Below are positions 24,860 through 35,787 of a stretch of DNA of 64,000 bases, one piece after another (within the stretch, counting starts at the first letter, position 1; every line of letters starts with the position of its first letter). The notes under the pieces are model-generated. The model made no database searches. It was given only the letters and a program-made list of their open reading frames with translations, and had not been told where the DNA came from. Origin of the DNA: Oceanicaulis sp052055585 (GTDB lineage Bacteria > Pseudomonadota > Alphaproteobacteria > Caulobacterales > Maricaulaceae); the NCBI RefSeq assembly GCF_052055585.1, contig NZ_CP170485.1, positions 2,914,001-2,978,000 on the forward strand. The letters run 5' to 3'. The position numbers were made by a program, and so were the translations under genes.

Positions 24860-27676
24860 ATGCGACCCACGACTCTCCCTGCGAGCCTTGATGGCCTGCG
24901 CCTGCGCGCCGAATTGTCCGCCGCCACCCGTGACGGCTGGGACAAACCCGCCAATCGCCAGCTCGCCATGACCCGGCTCAAGCGCTATCTCGAAAAGGGT
25001 CGGGCGCTGGCCGAGACGCGCCTGAATGGCGCGGAGGGCGGTCTGGAAGCGGCGCGCACCTGGTCGGGCGTCATGAACGCCGCGCTGCGGGCGCTGTTTG
25101 ATTCCATCATTTCCGATCACACCGAAGACACGATCGAGGGCATCGCCCTGTGCGCGCTCGGCGGCTATGGCGCTGGCGAGCTGGCGCCCCAGTCTGATAT
25201 CGATCTGGTTTTTCTGACCTCAGACAACCCGCCCGACTATGTGCAGGCGGTGATCGAGCAGACCCAGTACGCGATCTGGGATGCCGGGCTTCAGGTTGGC
25301 GGCGGCGCGGTGCGCACGCTCGATGAAGCCATCGCCTTGGCGAAAGAAGACCTGTCCGAACGCACCGCCCTGCTCGATCTGCGGTCCATTTCCGGCGATA
25401 TCCGGCTGGTGCGCCAGATGCACACCCGGTTCGACGAAGACATCCGCATCAAGAACGACGCCGAGTTCGCCGCCGCCAAGCTGGCCGAGCGAGATGAGCG
25501 CGTGGACCGTCAGGGCGACAGCCGCTATGCGGTCGAACCCAATATCAAGGACGGCAAGGGCGCCCTGCGCGACCTTCAGACCCTGCGCTGGCTGGCCCAG
25601 ATCCTTTATGGCGGCGATGCGCTGGAACGCTGGGTCGTGGCGGGCCTGTTCTCCATCGACGATGTGAAGCGCTATCTCAGCGCGGCGGATTTCTTCTGGA
25701 CCGTCCGCTTCCATCTGCACGCGCTGGCGGGCCGCAAGGATGACCGTTTGACCTTTGACCTGCAGCCCGAAATCGCACGGCGCATGGGGTTTGAGGACAC
25801 TGACGACCAGCTGGGCGTTGAAGCCTTCATGCGCAGCTATTTCCTCAAAGCCATCGATGTGGGCGCGCTGACGCGTCTGGTGTGCGCCAAACTCGAAGCG
25901 GATGAACTCAAGGACCCGCCCGGCGGGCGCTTCCTGCCCGCTGATGGCGTCGCGAACGAGGCCGAGCTGGCCGAGCGCGGCTTCATCCTGCACGCCGGAC
26001 GGCTTGATTTTGCGGACCCGCAGGCGCCGGAAACCGATCCGGTGATGATGCTGCGCCTGTTTGAGAAAGCCGCCGCGCGCCATCTCGACCTGCACCCGGA
26101 CGCCGTCGCCGCCATTAGCCGCGGCCTGCGTCAGATCGATAATCGCTTCCGTACCGATCCGCGCGCCGCGCGCAGCTTCTTTGCCGTGCTGATGGATGCC
26201 GATGATCCGCGCATCATCCTGCGCGCCATGACCGAAGCCGGACTCTTGGGCGCCTATATCCCCGAGTTTGGCGACATTGTCGCCCGCACCCAGTTCAACA
26301 TGTATCACCGCTTCACGGTGGACGAGCATACGCTGAACGCTCTGGGCCTTCTGCGCCTGCTTGAACAGGGCAAGCTCAATGCCGACCATCCGCTGGCTTC
26401 AAAGCTGGCGCCGGAAATCCTTCACCGCCGGGCGCTGCATCTGGCGGTGCTGCTGCACGACACCGGCAAGGGCAAGGGCGATCAGTGCATTGAGGGCGGG
26501 GAGAACGCGCGTCAGGTCTGCCCGCGTCTGGGGCTGGATGACCACGAGACTGATTTGGTCGCCTGGCTGATCGAGAACCATCTTGAGATGAGCGATGTGG
26601 CCCAGCGCCGCGACCTCTCTGACCCGCGCACCGTGCTCGATTTCGCCGAGAAGGTCGGCACGATGGACCGGCTGAACCTTCTGACGGTCCTGACCGTGGT
26701 GGATATCCGCGCGGTGGGGCCGGGCGTGTGGAATGGCTGGAAAGCCCAGCTGCTGCGCGATCTGTATCAGGCCACGGCGGCCGTTCTCAAAGGCGGGGAC
26801 CGCCGCGATGAGGCCGAAGCCCGCGCGCGTCTGGCCGAGCGGGCCGCGCTGGCGCGCAATCATTTTCACGAAGCGCTATCGCGGATCGATCCTGAATTCA
26901 CCCGCATCTGGACCGAGGTTCTCGATCACTCCTACTGGCTGGCATTTGGCGAGGATGACCGTTTCCGTCACGCCGCTTTCGCCCGCGCCGCCTTTGAGCG
27001 CGGACAGGCGACCAGCGTGGGCGTGCGCACGGACAAGCGCCGTTCGGCCACCGAGGTGATGGTGCTGACGCCAGACCGCCACGGCCTGTTCGCCGATATT
27101 GCCGGCGCCCTGTCGCGCGAAGGCGCGAACGTGGTGGGCGCGCAGGTGACCACCACATCCGACGGCCGAGCCTTTGACGTGTTCTACATACAGGAACAGG
27201 GCGGCAAACCCTTTGGCTGGTCAGACAGCTATATTCAGGATCGCTTGCGCGACAGCGTGCAAGCGGCCGCCGAAGAGGGCCTGTCCGGCCAGGACGCCCG
27301 GCCCATGCTCAAACCCGTGCGTCGCCGCGAAGCGGCGTTCACCGTCACGCCGTCGGTCAATCTCGACCTTGAAGCCTCTGATGATGCGCTGGTGATCGAG
27401 GCGACCGGGCGGGACCGCCCCGGCCTGCTGCACGCTCTGGCGAAAACACTGTCCGACATCGGATTGTCGCTGGAGGCTGCGCGCATTGACGGCTATGGAG
27501 AGCGGGCCGTCGACACCTTCTATGTCACGGAAAACGGTCACAAACCCTCGGGCGACGCCCGGCTGGCGGGGATCAAGGTGCATCTGATGAACGTACTTGC
27601 CGGCGCCGAGGAAGCGGTCGCGGTTCACCGCGCCAAGCAGGGCCTTGTCTCCACACCTGCCAGCGCAGGGCGCTAG
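24860..27676 (+). CDS. glnD: Bifunctional PII uridylyltransferase / uridylyl-removing enzyme GlnD
   Basis: Senses glutamine and modifies PII signal proteins, controlling nitrogen assimilation. It has 938 residues with the full domain order: nucleotidyltransferase (GGYGAGELAPQSDID, 101-115), GlnE-like linker, HD hydrolase (LLHDTGKGKGD), and two C-terminal ACT domains (EVMVLTPDRHGLFADIAGAL and ALVIEATGRDRPGLLHALAKTL). One oddity: GlnD proteins I know read GGYGRGEL with an Arg where this has Ala105. The signal domains and HD site look intact, so the protein is probably still functional. It sits between mutS and murJ, and its stop is three bases from the murJ start. Confidence 0.96.
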   Translation: MRPTTLPASLDGLRLRAELSAATRDGWDKPANRQLAMTRLKRYLEKGRALAETRLNGAEGGLEAARTWSGVMNAALRALFDSIISDHTEDTIEGIALCALGGYGAGELAPQSDIDLVFLTSDNPPDYVQAVIEQTQYAIWDAGLQVGGGAVRTLDEAIALAKEDLSERTALLDLRSISGDIRLVRQMHTRFDEDIRIKNDAEFAAAKLAERDERVDRQGDSRYAVEPNIKDGKGALRDLQTLRWLAQILYGGDALERWVVAGLFSIDDVKRYLSAADFFWTVRFHLHALAGRKDDRLTFDLQPEIARRMGFEDTDDQLGVEAFMRSYFLKAIDVGALTRLVCAKLEADELKDPPGGRFLPADGVANEAELAERGFILHAGRLDFADPQAPETDPVMMLRLFEKAAARHLDLHPDAVAAISRGLRQIDNRFRTDPRAARSFFAVLMDADDPRIILRAMTEAGLLGAYIPEFGDIVARTQFNMYHRFTVDEHTLNALGLLRLLEQGKLNADHPLASKLAPEILHRRALHLAVLLHDTGKGKGDQCIEGGENARQVCPRLGLDDHETDLVAWLIENHLEMSDVAQRRDLSDPRTVLDFAEKVGTMDRLNLLTVLTVVDIRAVGPGVWNGWKAQLLRDLYQATAAVLKGGDRRDEAEARARLAERAALARNHFHEALSRIDPEFTRIWTEVLDHSYWLAFGEDDRFRHAAFARAAFERGQATSVGVRTDKRRSATEVMVLTPDRHGLFADIAGALSREGANVVGAQVTTTSDGRAFDVFYIQEQGGKPFGWSDSYIQDRLRDSVQAAAEEGLSGQDARPMLKPVRRREAAFTVTPSVNLDLEASDDALVIEATGRDRPGLLHALAKTLSDIGLSLEAARIDGYGERAVDTFYVTENGHKPSGDARLAGIKVHLMNVLAGAEEAVAVHRAKQGLVSTPASAGR

Positions 27677-27679
27677 ACC

Positions 27680-29296
27680 ATGCGGCTCTTGCGCAATCTG
27701 GGCGTTGTCAGCGGTCTTACCCTCGCCTCGCGAGTCTTTGGCTTTCTGCGCGAAATCCTGACGGCGAAATATCTCGGCGCCAGCGGCGTGGCCGATACCT
27801 TCTTCCAGGCGTTGACCATCCCCAACACCTTCCGCCGCATCTTCGCCGAAGGCGCCTTCAACTCCGCCTTCGTGCCGCTTTACGCCCGCGAACTGGAGAC
27901 CGCAGATCAGGCCGAGGCGGACCGCTTTGCGTCCGAAGCCCTGTCCGTGCTGCTGACCGCCACCCTGAGCGTGGTGGTGATCTTCCAGATCGCCGCCCCC
28001 TGGCTGGCCTATGTGTTCTTCCCCGGCTCCATCGGGGATCCGGATGCGATGGCCTTCGGCGCCCTGCTCTTGCAGATCACCATGCCCTACCTGTTCACCA
28101 TGGCCTTCACCGCCCTGATTGGCGGCGCGCTGAACACCCATGGCCGCTTTGCGGCCGCTGCAGGCGCACCCATGCTGTTCAACGTGGTGCTGATCGTCAT
28201 TCTGGCGCTCGATTACGCCGACGGCGCCCGACTGGCGGTCTGGCTGTCAGCCGGGGTTACGGCGTCCGGCGTCTTGCAGGCCCTGCTGCTCTGGATGGTC
28301 GCCAAAAAGAGCGGCCTGAAGATCACCTTCCGGCTTCCGCGTCTGACCCGCCGCGTCAAACGCCTGATCGCCCTGGGTGTTCCCGGCGCCCTCGCCGCAG
28401 GCGCGACCCAGATCAATGTGCTCGTCACCTCCTCCATCGCCATGCTGGAAGTGGGCGCACGCTCCTATCTTAATTACGCCGAGCGCCTGTATCAGCTGCC
28501 GCTGGGCGTGATCGGCATCGCCATGGGCGTGGCGCTTCTGCCCAATCTGACCCGCCGGGTCCGATCCGGGGACGAGGCGGGCGGCCAGTTCGCCATGAAC
28601 CGCGCCATCGAATTGTCGCTGGCGCTGACCCTGCCCGCCGCGGTCGCCTTTCTCGCAGCGCCTGACAGCCTTGTGGAAGGGCTTTACGAACGCGGCGCCT
28701 TCACCGCCCAAAGCACCGCCAATACCGCCCTGGCGCTCTGCGCCTATGCGGTGGGCCTGCCGGCCTTCGTGCTGGTGAAAGTGCTGGCGCCGGGCTTCTT
28801 CGCGCGTGAGGAAACCCGCACCCCCATGATGTTCGCGCTCGCCTCGGTCGTGCTCAATCTGGTGCTGGCGCTGGCCTTGTTCTTTGGCGGGCTGGGCTTT
28901 CTGGGCCTCGCGCTCGCCACGTCAGCGGCGGGCTGGCTCAACGCGCTGCTGCTCGGCTTCACCCTGATCCGGCAAGGCCATCTGGTGTTTGACGCCCGGC
29001 TGAAACAGCGCCTGCCGCGTCTCGCCCTCGCCTCCTTCGCCATGGGGGCCAGCGTCTTCGCCCTGGCCAGCGCCCTGCCCATGATCACTCGTGCGGCAGC
29101 GCCTGTGATCGGGGCGGACGCCCTGTCCATTCTGGGGCTTCTGGTGCTGGTCGCCACGGGCGGCGGCGTCTACGCCATCGCCTGCGTCACCACGGGCGCC
29201 TTGCGCATTTCCGAGATCATGGAAGCGGTGCGTCCGGTGAAGGCCGCCCCTGCCGCCCGGACGCTCGAACAGTCCCAGGACGGCCCGGACGCTTGA
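27680..29296 (+). CDS. murJ: Lipid II flippase MurJ
   Basis: Polytopic inner-membrane protein (about 14 helices, 538 residues) that moves lipid II across the membrane for peptidoglycan synthesis. The N-terminus MRLLRNLGVVSGLTLASRVFGFLREILTAKYLGAS is the MviN/MurJ signature, and ALTIPNTFRRIFAEGAFNSAFVPLY follows. The conserved basic residues in the N-terminal lobe (R near 18 and R24 in SRVFGFLRE, R52-53 in FRRIF) are present. It starts three bases after the glnD stop, so probably co-transcribed. A C-terminal Ala/Pro-rich tail of about 30 residues is a common feature. Confidence 0.96.
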   Translation: MRLLRNLGVVSGLTLASRVFGFLREILTAKYLGASGVADTFFQALTIPNTFRRIFAEGAFNSAFVPLYARELETADQAEADRFASEALSVLLTATLSVVVIFQIAAPWLAYVFFPGSIGDPDAMAFGALLLQITMPYLFTMAFTALIGGALNTHGRFAAAAGAPMLFNVVLIVILALDYADGARLAVWLSAGVTASGVLQALLLWMVAKKSGLKITFRLPRLTRRVKRLIALGVPGALAAGATQINVLVTSSIAMLEVGARSYLNYAERLYQLPLGVIGIAMGVALLPNLTRRVRSGDEAGGQFAMNRAIELSLALTLPAAVAFLAAPDSLVEGLYERGAFTAQSTANTALALCAYAVGLPAFVLVKVLAPGFFAREETRTPMMFALASVVLNLVLALALFFGGLGFLGLALATSAAGWLNALLLGFTLIRQGHLVFDARLKQRLPRLALASFAMGASVFALASALPMITRAAAPVIGADALSILGLLVLVATGGGVYAIACVTTGALRISEIMEAVRPVKAAPAARTLEQSQDGPDA

Positions 29297-29313
29297 GGCC
29301 CGGCCCCGCGCCC

Positions 29314-29346
29314 GCTAAGAGACAGGGCTTCAACCCTGTTCTCTAG
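29314..29346 (+). promoter_or_regulatory. Imperfect hairpin in the murJ-trpS gap
   Basis: GCTAAGAGACAGGG (29314-29327) pairs with CCCTGTTCTCTAGC (29333-29346) around CTTCA, just before the trpS ribosome site. No T-run follows, so it is not a clear terminator. It may affect trpS translation or mRNA processing; no leader peptide was found. Confidence 0.3.
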
Positions 29347-29357
29347 CGGAAATTCCC

Positions 29358-30401
29358 ATGACTGACGCGACGCCCGCCTATTCCGGCCCCGAACGCATTC
29401 TGTCCGGCATGCAGCCCACTGGCGGCCTGCATCTTGGCAATTATCTGGGCGCGCTGAAGAACTGGGTGCCCATGCAGGACAGCGGCAAGGAATGCTTTTT
29501 CTGCGCCGTGGACATGCACGCCATGACGATCGACTACGATCCCGCCGTGCTGCCCGACCGGGTGCGCGGCGTGGCCGCCGCCTATATCGCAGCGGGCGTC
29601 GATCCCAAGCGCAGCGCCATCTTCGCCCAATCCGCCGTGCCTGAACATGCCGAGCTGAACTGGGTGCTCCAGTGCGTGGCCCGCATGGGCTGGATGGAGC
29701 GCATGACCCAGTTCAAGGACAAGGCCGGGTCGGGCAAGGACGCCGAGCGCGCCAGCGTGGGCCTGTTCACCTATCCGGTGCTGATGGCCGCCGACATCCT
29801 GGTCTACAAGGCGACCCATGTGCCTGTGGGCGACGATCAGAAACAGCATCTGGAGCTGGCCCGCGACATCGCCGCCCGCTTCAACCGCGACTTTGGCGGC
29901 GACGAGATCATCCTGCCCCAGCCGGAACCCGTGATCCTGCCCACAGGCGCGCGGATCATGTCGCTCAAGGACGGCACGAAGAAGATGTCCAAGTCCGACC
30001 CCAGCGACAATGCCCGCATCAATCTGCACGATGATGCGGACACCATCGCGCGCAAGATCAAGAAGGCGAAAACCGATCCCGAGCCCCTGCCTGAAACCGC
30101 AGAGGGCCTCAATGATCGTCCGGAAGCGAAGAACCTTGTGGGCCTCTATGCAGCGCTGACCGGCCAGTCGGTGGCCGATGTGCTGGGCGAGTTCGGCGGC
30201 GAGGGCTTTGGCGTCTTCAAGCCCAAGCTGGCAGAAGCCGCGGTGGAATACATCGCCCCGGTGAGCGAGGAATATGCCCGCCTTCTCAACGACAAGAGCG
30301 AAATCGACGCCATCCTGAAAGACGGCGCCGAGCGCGCCCGCGCCGCCGCCCGCCCGGTGATCGACGAAGTGCGCAAGCTTGTGGGCTATTGGGGCGCGTA
30401 A
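29358..30401 (+). CDS. trpS: Tryptophan-tRNA ligase
   Basis: Class I aminoacyl-tRNA synthetase charging tRNA-Trp, 347 residues, family length. HIGH-type signature is seen as GGLHLGNYLGAL, the KMSKS loop as KKMSKSDPS; GERILSGMQPTG-like N-terminus and DDQKQHLELARDIAARFN are typical. Start ATG preceded by GGAAATT. It ends the conserved mutS-glnD-murJ-trpS order. A leader hairpin precedes it. Confidence 0.97.
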   Translation: MTDATPAYSGPERILSGMQPTGGLHLGNYLGALKNWVPMQDSGKECFFCAVDMHAMTIDYDPAVLPDRVRGVAAAYIAAGVDPKRSAIFAQSAVPEHAELNWVLQCVARMGWMERMTQFKDKAGSGKDAERASVGLFTYPVLMAADILVYKATHVPVGDDQKQHLELARDIAARFNRDFGGDEIILPQPEPVILPTGARIMSLKDGTKKMSKSDPSDNARINLHDDADTIARKIKKAKTDPEPLPETAEGLNDRPEAKNLVGLYAALTGQSVADVLGEFGGEGFGVFKPKLAEAAVEYIAPVSEEYARLLNDKSEIDAILKDGAERARAAARPVIDEVRKLVGYWGA

Positions 30402-30507
30402 ACGCCGCACGCCGGGCGCTTGCGCGGCTTGAAAAAACTCGCCATGTCTAGGCGAACCGGGACCGGGCGGGGTGGATCACCTCGCCCGTCTCATATGGAG
30501 AGATGAC

Positions 30508-31080
30508 ATGTTCAAACGCGCCCTTCTTGCCCTGGCTCCGCTGAGCGTTCTGACGCTCGCCGCCTGCTCGCCCGCTGAAGAGGCGCCGGCCAGCACCGAG
30601 CCCGCCGAATACGCCGTGATCGAAGGCTGGGTGCGCGCGCCGCTGGGCGGGCGCGATGTGACCGCAGGCTTTGTCACCCTGACCGCCGGCGCGCCGGGCG
30701 GCCAGCTAGTGGGCGCCTTCACCGAAGAAGCCGACGCCATCGAGCTGCACACCATGGCCATGGATGGCGCAGTGATGCGCATGCGCCATGTGGACAGCCT
30801 CGACATCCCCGCAGGCGGCGCGATGAGCCTCGCGCCCGGCGGCGATCATCTGATGATCTTTGGCGTGAACCCTGAAGCCCTTGAAGACGGCGAAATGACC
30901 GTGACGCTGACCTTCGCCGACGGCGAAACCCTCACCGTCACCCTGCCTGTCCGCGACGCCGCCCCCGATCTCGACCCCGAAATGGGCGCCATGAGCCATG
31001 ACGGTCACGAGATGGACGATGAGGGTGAAACCGGGGCCTCTGATCCTCAAACCCCCGAGCTCGAAGATCACGGCCACTAG
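30508..31080 (+). CDS. PCu(A)C-type copper chaperone lipoprotein
   Basis: Periplasmic Cu(I) carrier, 190 residues, thought to deliver copper to cytochrome oxidase CuA sites in related proteins. The start MFKRALLALAPLSVLTLAACSPAEE gives a lipobox LAAC. The PCu(A)C domain runs from about residue 30 to 150; the copper motif H-x-M ... M ... H-x-M is visible in ELHTMAMDGAVMRMRHV and GGDHLMIFG. A C-terminal tail adds further Met and His (MGAMSHDGHEMDDEG ... DHGH), likely an extra copper-binding extension. No copper oxidase or SCO gene is adjacent. The stop is 25 bases before one copy of the terminator repeat that flanks the foreign gene. Confidence 0.9.
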   Translation: MFKRALLALAPLSVLTLAACSPAEEAPASTEPAEYAVIEGWVRAPLGGRDVTAGFVTLTAGAPGGQLVGAFTEEADAIELHTMAMDGAVMRMRHVDSLDIPAGGAMSLAPGGDHLMIFGVNPEALEDGEMTVTLTFADGETLTVTLPVRDAAPDLDPEMGAMSHDGHEMDDEGETGASDPQTPELEDHGH

Positions 31081-31104
31081 CGCAATCATCGCGCTCCTGA
31101 ACAT

Positions 31105-31130
31105 AAAAGCCCCGGCCATCGGCCGGGGCT
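31105..31130. terminator. Terminator hairpin, left copy of a 26-base direct repeat
   Basis: A perfect 10-base stem, AGCCCCGGCC / GGCCGGGGCT with loop ATC, preceded by AAAA. Followed by GTTGATTCTT on the plus strand, so it works best as the minus-strand terminator of the DUF262 gene. The identical 26 bases recur at 33139-33164, in the same orientation. Confidence 0.82.
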
Positions 31131-33138
31131 GTTGATTCTTATACTGCCTGCACTCTCGTTAATTCATGAAGGTGGTGTGCAATCAAACTTGCCCTATGCT
31201 CCCAGAATTCAGGTAAACCTGCCTGCCCTCGGAGCAATAACTCAAATCCTTTATCATCAATAAAGTGACTCCTTAATATTTTAGATTGCGACTCCGGGGT
31301 AACATTCGCATCTTCTAGAGCCCTGCCAGGTATCTTTGCGCTCCACTTTTGATTTGATACTTTTAACATTGGAGTTAAATTTGCAATAGAATTAACTGCA
31401 CCACTTCTTTTATCATTCCAATAGTTCAGTATGCTTGAAGAAATATTATCCCTTATCCAAGCCTTAGGGAACAAGTGATGAACTTCAAAACTACCATCAC
31501 TGGCAGATATCAAGTCAATCTTCTTAGAAACATCTAGAATATCCCGTATCGGATTCGTCAAAACAGGCAAAAGCAAGGCTTTCCCATAAGCACCAGCTGG
31601 TTTAGCATCTAATAATCCTTCCGCGATCGCTGAAATACTTTCAGGCCCGCCCACAATTTTATCTAATTCTTTCGCAGAGTAGGAAGACCATTCGCCAAAA
31701 TTCGTATAGTCACTTCTTTTCTCAAGTATACCTATAAGAAAATTTTGGTCTGATGCCATTTTTGTTAGAAAGCCTTGATCGTACCTACTCCTTAAAGCAT
31801 TTCTCCAAAAAAATGCTCTATAAAGAGCATTTAGATCGTCTAAAGACCACCTTCTAGCATCTATATCATTAGTCCATCTAAGCCCCACGTAGATGGCCGC
31901 ACTAATTGGATAAGGGCAGCTAGCCATAGGGAATGGGCTAGACGCTACACAATCCTGAAATGCTCCAATATACTGCGCAAAATCTATTTCTTTAGACTGA
32001 ATTTCTCTCCAATGCTCTTTGGGAGTTGCAAGTAAATCCCCAGATTTGACCGAAGTTATGCTTGCTTGCTTACCTCCTACTGGGCGCGCTTTCGGTGGAT
32101 TCTTTTCAGCAATGTACGCAGAAGTTACAAACTGCGCTATTAGCTCCGGCCGGTCATTGGGGTCTGCCCAGCTTTCAGCTCCTGGTCTTTGCCCCAATTC
32201 CTTAATCCAATCTCTAAGATTAAATGGGTGGGGGAAATCGTTAATAGTGTCCGAATAGAGCCATGAGTGTATAAGATCGACAGTAGAAACTTTTGTTCCT
32301 GTCGTATTCAAAGTTTCGAAAATTTCGCAGATAGTACCAAGATCATACTTTTTTGGTACAGCATATACGGCAAGTGTACTATTAATTATCCCTTGAAATG
32401 CATCATCAACTATCGATATTCTTCGATCCAACTCTTCTTTTATCGGGAGAGCCCCGTTTGGATAATACTGAGCATCAGCGACCCATCGGGCGTAATTCTT
32501 CCACTGATCATCCAAGCTTTCAAATTGCGAAAAATCCATTTCGAAAGGAAATAGACCTTTTGAAATGGACTCCGCAAGAGTACTTAAACCGAATTTATCA
32601 ATTTCTGATTTTTTCTTAAATATGATTCTCTCATTACCTTCAATATCATTGATATTTAAATAGAATTTACCAGAATACTTCCGTCTAGCATCATTTGCTG
32701 CCAATCCCCCAAAAGCCATAGCGATTGCAGTACATCGTTGGCGACCATCTAAAATGGCATAATTTTTATTTGTCCGGTCATCATTACTCCCAAAGTACAC
32801 CTGAGATTCATCTCCAGAAATCAAAGTGTCTGGAATACTGACGTGCTCTAGTTCCAATCCGGAATTATCTGGTTGCTCCCATAATGTTAACATTCCAATC
32901 GGCCTTGAACTTATAATAGACGAAAGGAGTGCACCTATATCAGACACACTCCAGACGAAATCTCTTTGAAATTGAGGAACTAAATACTCACCTTCCCTTA
33001 ATTTCATTAGAAGATCTGGTATTCTAACGCTTGAAACATAATCTGCCATGCTGCCCTCCCGTGTTCGAAACCAGAGTTATACATCTGTCGAGGGAAAACA
33101 ATCTCCCTGTAGGAGAGCACGGTAAGCTTAGCATTCAA
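31131..33138. other. AT-rich single-gene island between two terminator copies
   Basis: Base composition changes sharply: 14 of 60 bases are G or C at 32581-32640, against 43 of 60 at 33421-33480. The segment holds only the DUF262-HNH gene and its leader. It is flanked by identical 26-base repeats. No integrase, transposase or tRNA gene is present. Acquisition by horizontal transfer is a strong inference. Confidence 0.7.
31139..33049 (-). CDS. DUF262-HNH nuclease, GmrSD/SspE-like (probable defence gene)
   Basis: A 636-residue protein fusing an N-terminal DUF262 domain (GmrS/ParB-like NTPase) and a C-terminal HNH (DUF1524-type) nuclease. DUF262 motifs: VPQFQRDFVW (residues 24-33), DGRQR (101-105) and IFETLNTTGTKVSTVDL. 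Nuclease motif: FEVHHLFPKAW (HH at 524-525), then NSIANLTPMLKVSNQKW about 30 residues on. The GmrSD family are Type IV enzymes that cut modified phage DNA; SspE and BrxU share this build and depend on phosphorothioate or other modification. No modification or partner gene lies beside it. The start has GGGAGGG before the ATG. It is clearly lower in GC than its neighbours. Confidence 0.88.
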   Translation of the reverse strand: MADYVSSVRIPDLLMKLREGEYLVPQFQRDFVWSVSDIGALLSSIISSRPIGMLTLWEQPDNSGLELEHVSIPDTLISGDESQVYFGSNDDRTNKNYAILDGRQRCTAIAMAFGGLAANDARRKYSGKFYLNINDIEGNERIIFKKKSEIDKFGLSTLAESISKGLFPFEMDFSQFESLDDQWKNYARWVADAQYYPNGALPIKEELDRRISIVDDAFQGIINSTLAVYAVPKKYDLGTICEIFETLNTTGTKVSTVDLIHSWLYSDTINDFPHPFNLRDWIKELGQRPGAESWADPNDRPELIAQFVTSAYIAEKNPPKARPVGGKQASITSVKSGDLLATPKEHWREIQSKEIDFAQYIGAFQDCVASSPFPMASCPYPISAAIYVGLRWTNDIDARRWSLDDLNALYRAFFWRNALRSRYDQGFLTKMASDQNFLIGILEKRSDYTNFGEWSSYSAKELDKIVGGPESISAIAEGLLDAKPAGAYGKALLLPVLTNPIRDILDVSKKIDLISASDGSFEVHHLFPKAWIRDNISSSILNYWNDKRSGAVNSIANLTPMLKVSNQKWSAKIPGRALEDANVTPESQSKILRSHFIDDKGFELLLRGQAGLPEFWEHRASLIAHHLHELTRVQAV

Positions 33139-33169
33139 AAAAGCCCCGGCCATCGGCCGGGGCTTTTTT
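33137..33169. terminator. Two-way terminator of lepA, right copy of the direct repeat
   Basis: AAAAAA, 10-base stem AGCCCCGGCC / GGCCGGGGCT with loop ATC, TTTTTT. Works on both strands; lies between the DUF262 gene's promoter region and the lepA stop. The 26 bases 33139-33164 are identical to 31105-31130. Confidence 0.9.
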
Positions 33170-33191
33170 CGTTTCGCATAGCGCCCAGCGC

Positions 33192-35000
<1,809 letters not shown>

Positions 35001-35163
35001 GCCGCGGGAGTTAGCATTGGGAAGGCCGCTCGCCAAGCAGATTGGCAGTAAGGACGGGTTCGGAGGCTCCCGTTAAGACAGTCTTCACCCTTTCGCCTCA
35101 CCCCAGCCCCAATTCCCCCTCAGGGTCCGGGCGACGACAACAGGATACAAAGGCAGGATACCC

Positions 35164-35787
35164 ATGTTCAAACGTTCCTCGCTTTCACTGATCACCACCA
35201 CCGCTCTGGCGCTGGCCCTGGGCGCGTGCAGCACCAATGGCGGCCCCTCGACCCAGAGCGCCAACGCCGCGGCGCCGCAAAGCGACTACCAGTCCAATAT
35301 CGACACCTATTCCAATGAGGAGCTGGTCGATGTGGTGGCCGACTTCTTTGGCGTCACCGCCGAAGCCGCCGCCTCGGTGCTGGAACGCACCTTCGCCGAT
35401 CTGGGTCGCCCCGTGGGCTATATCGCGGGCGAAGAAGTCTCCGGCGCGGCGGGCGTAGGCCTGCGCTATGGCGAAGGCTATCTGACGCTCAAGGGCAGCA
35501 CCGACCAGCAGAAGGTCTACTGGCAAGGCCCGACCGTGGGCTTTGACGCCGGGGGCAATGCCAGCCGCGTCTTCACCCTCGTCTATCGCCTGAACGACAC
35601 CGACCGTCTCTATCAGCGCTTTCCCGGCGTTGAGGGCTCGGCCTATCTGGTGGCGGGCATGGGCGTGAACTATCAGCGCGCCGACGGCATCACCCTCGCG
35701 CCGATCCGCTCGGGCGTCGGCCTGCGCGCGGGCGCCAATGTGGGCTATCTGGCCTATTCGCGTCAGCGCAACTGGATCCCCTTCTAA
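35164..35787 (+). CDS. eipA: EipA family envelope-integrity protein (DUF1134)
   Basis: Periplasmic beta-barrel, lipocalin-like protein conserved across Alphaproteobacteria; in Brucella EipA supports cell-envelope integrity and virulence. It has 207 residues with a signal sequence and lipobox-like LALGACSTNG, then the DUF1134 domain from about residue 50: YSNEELVDVVADFFGVTAEAAASVLERTFADLGRPVGYIAGEEVSGAAGVGLRYGEG and PTVGFDAGGNASRVFTLVY, ending GYLAYSRQRNWIPF, which matches the family throughout. It is divergent from lepA with 163 bases between the starts. Confidence 0.9.
   Translation: MFKRSSLSLITTTALALALGACSTNGGPSTQSANAAAPQSDYQSNIDTYSNEELVDVVADFFGVTAEAAASVLERTFADLGRPVGYIAGEEVSGAAGVGLRYGEGYLTLKGSTDQQKVYWQGPTVGFDAGGNASRVFTLVYRLNDTDRLYQRFPGVEGSAYLVAGMGVNYQRADGITLAPIRSGVGLRAGANVGYLAYSRQRNWIPF

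Noticed and set aside
29297..29357. trpS leader hairpin as a T-box or attenuator
   Set aside because: No specifier or antiterminator elements, no T-run and no Trp-rich leader peptide; only an imperfect hairpin remains.
33050..33138. tRNA fragment as the attachment site of the DUF262 island
   Set aside because: GTTCGAA at about 33063 resembles a T-loop but no stem, anticodon arm or acceptor arm can be built around it.
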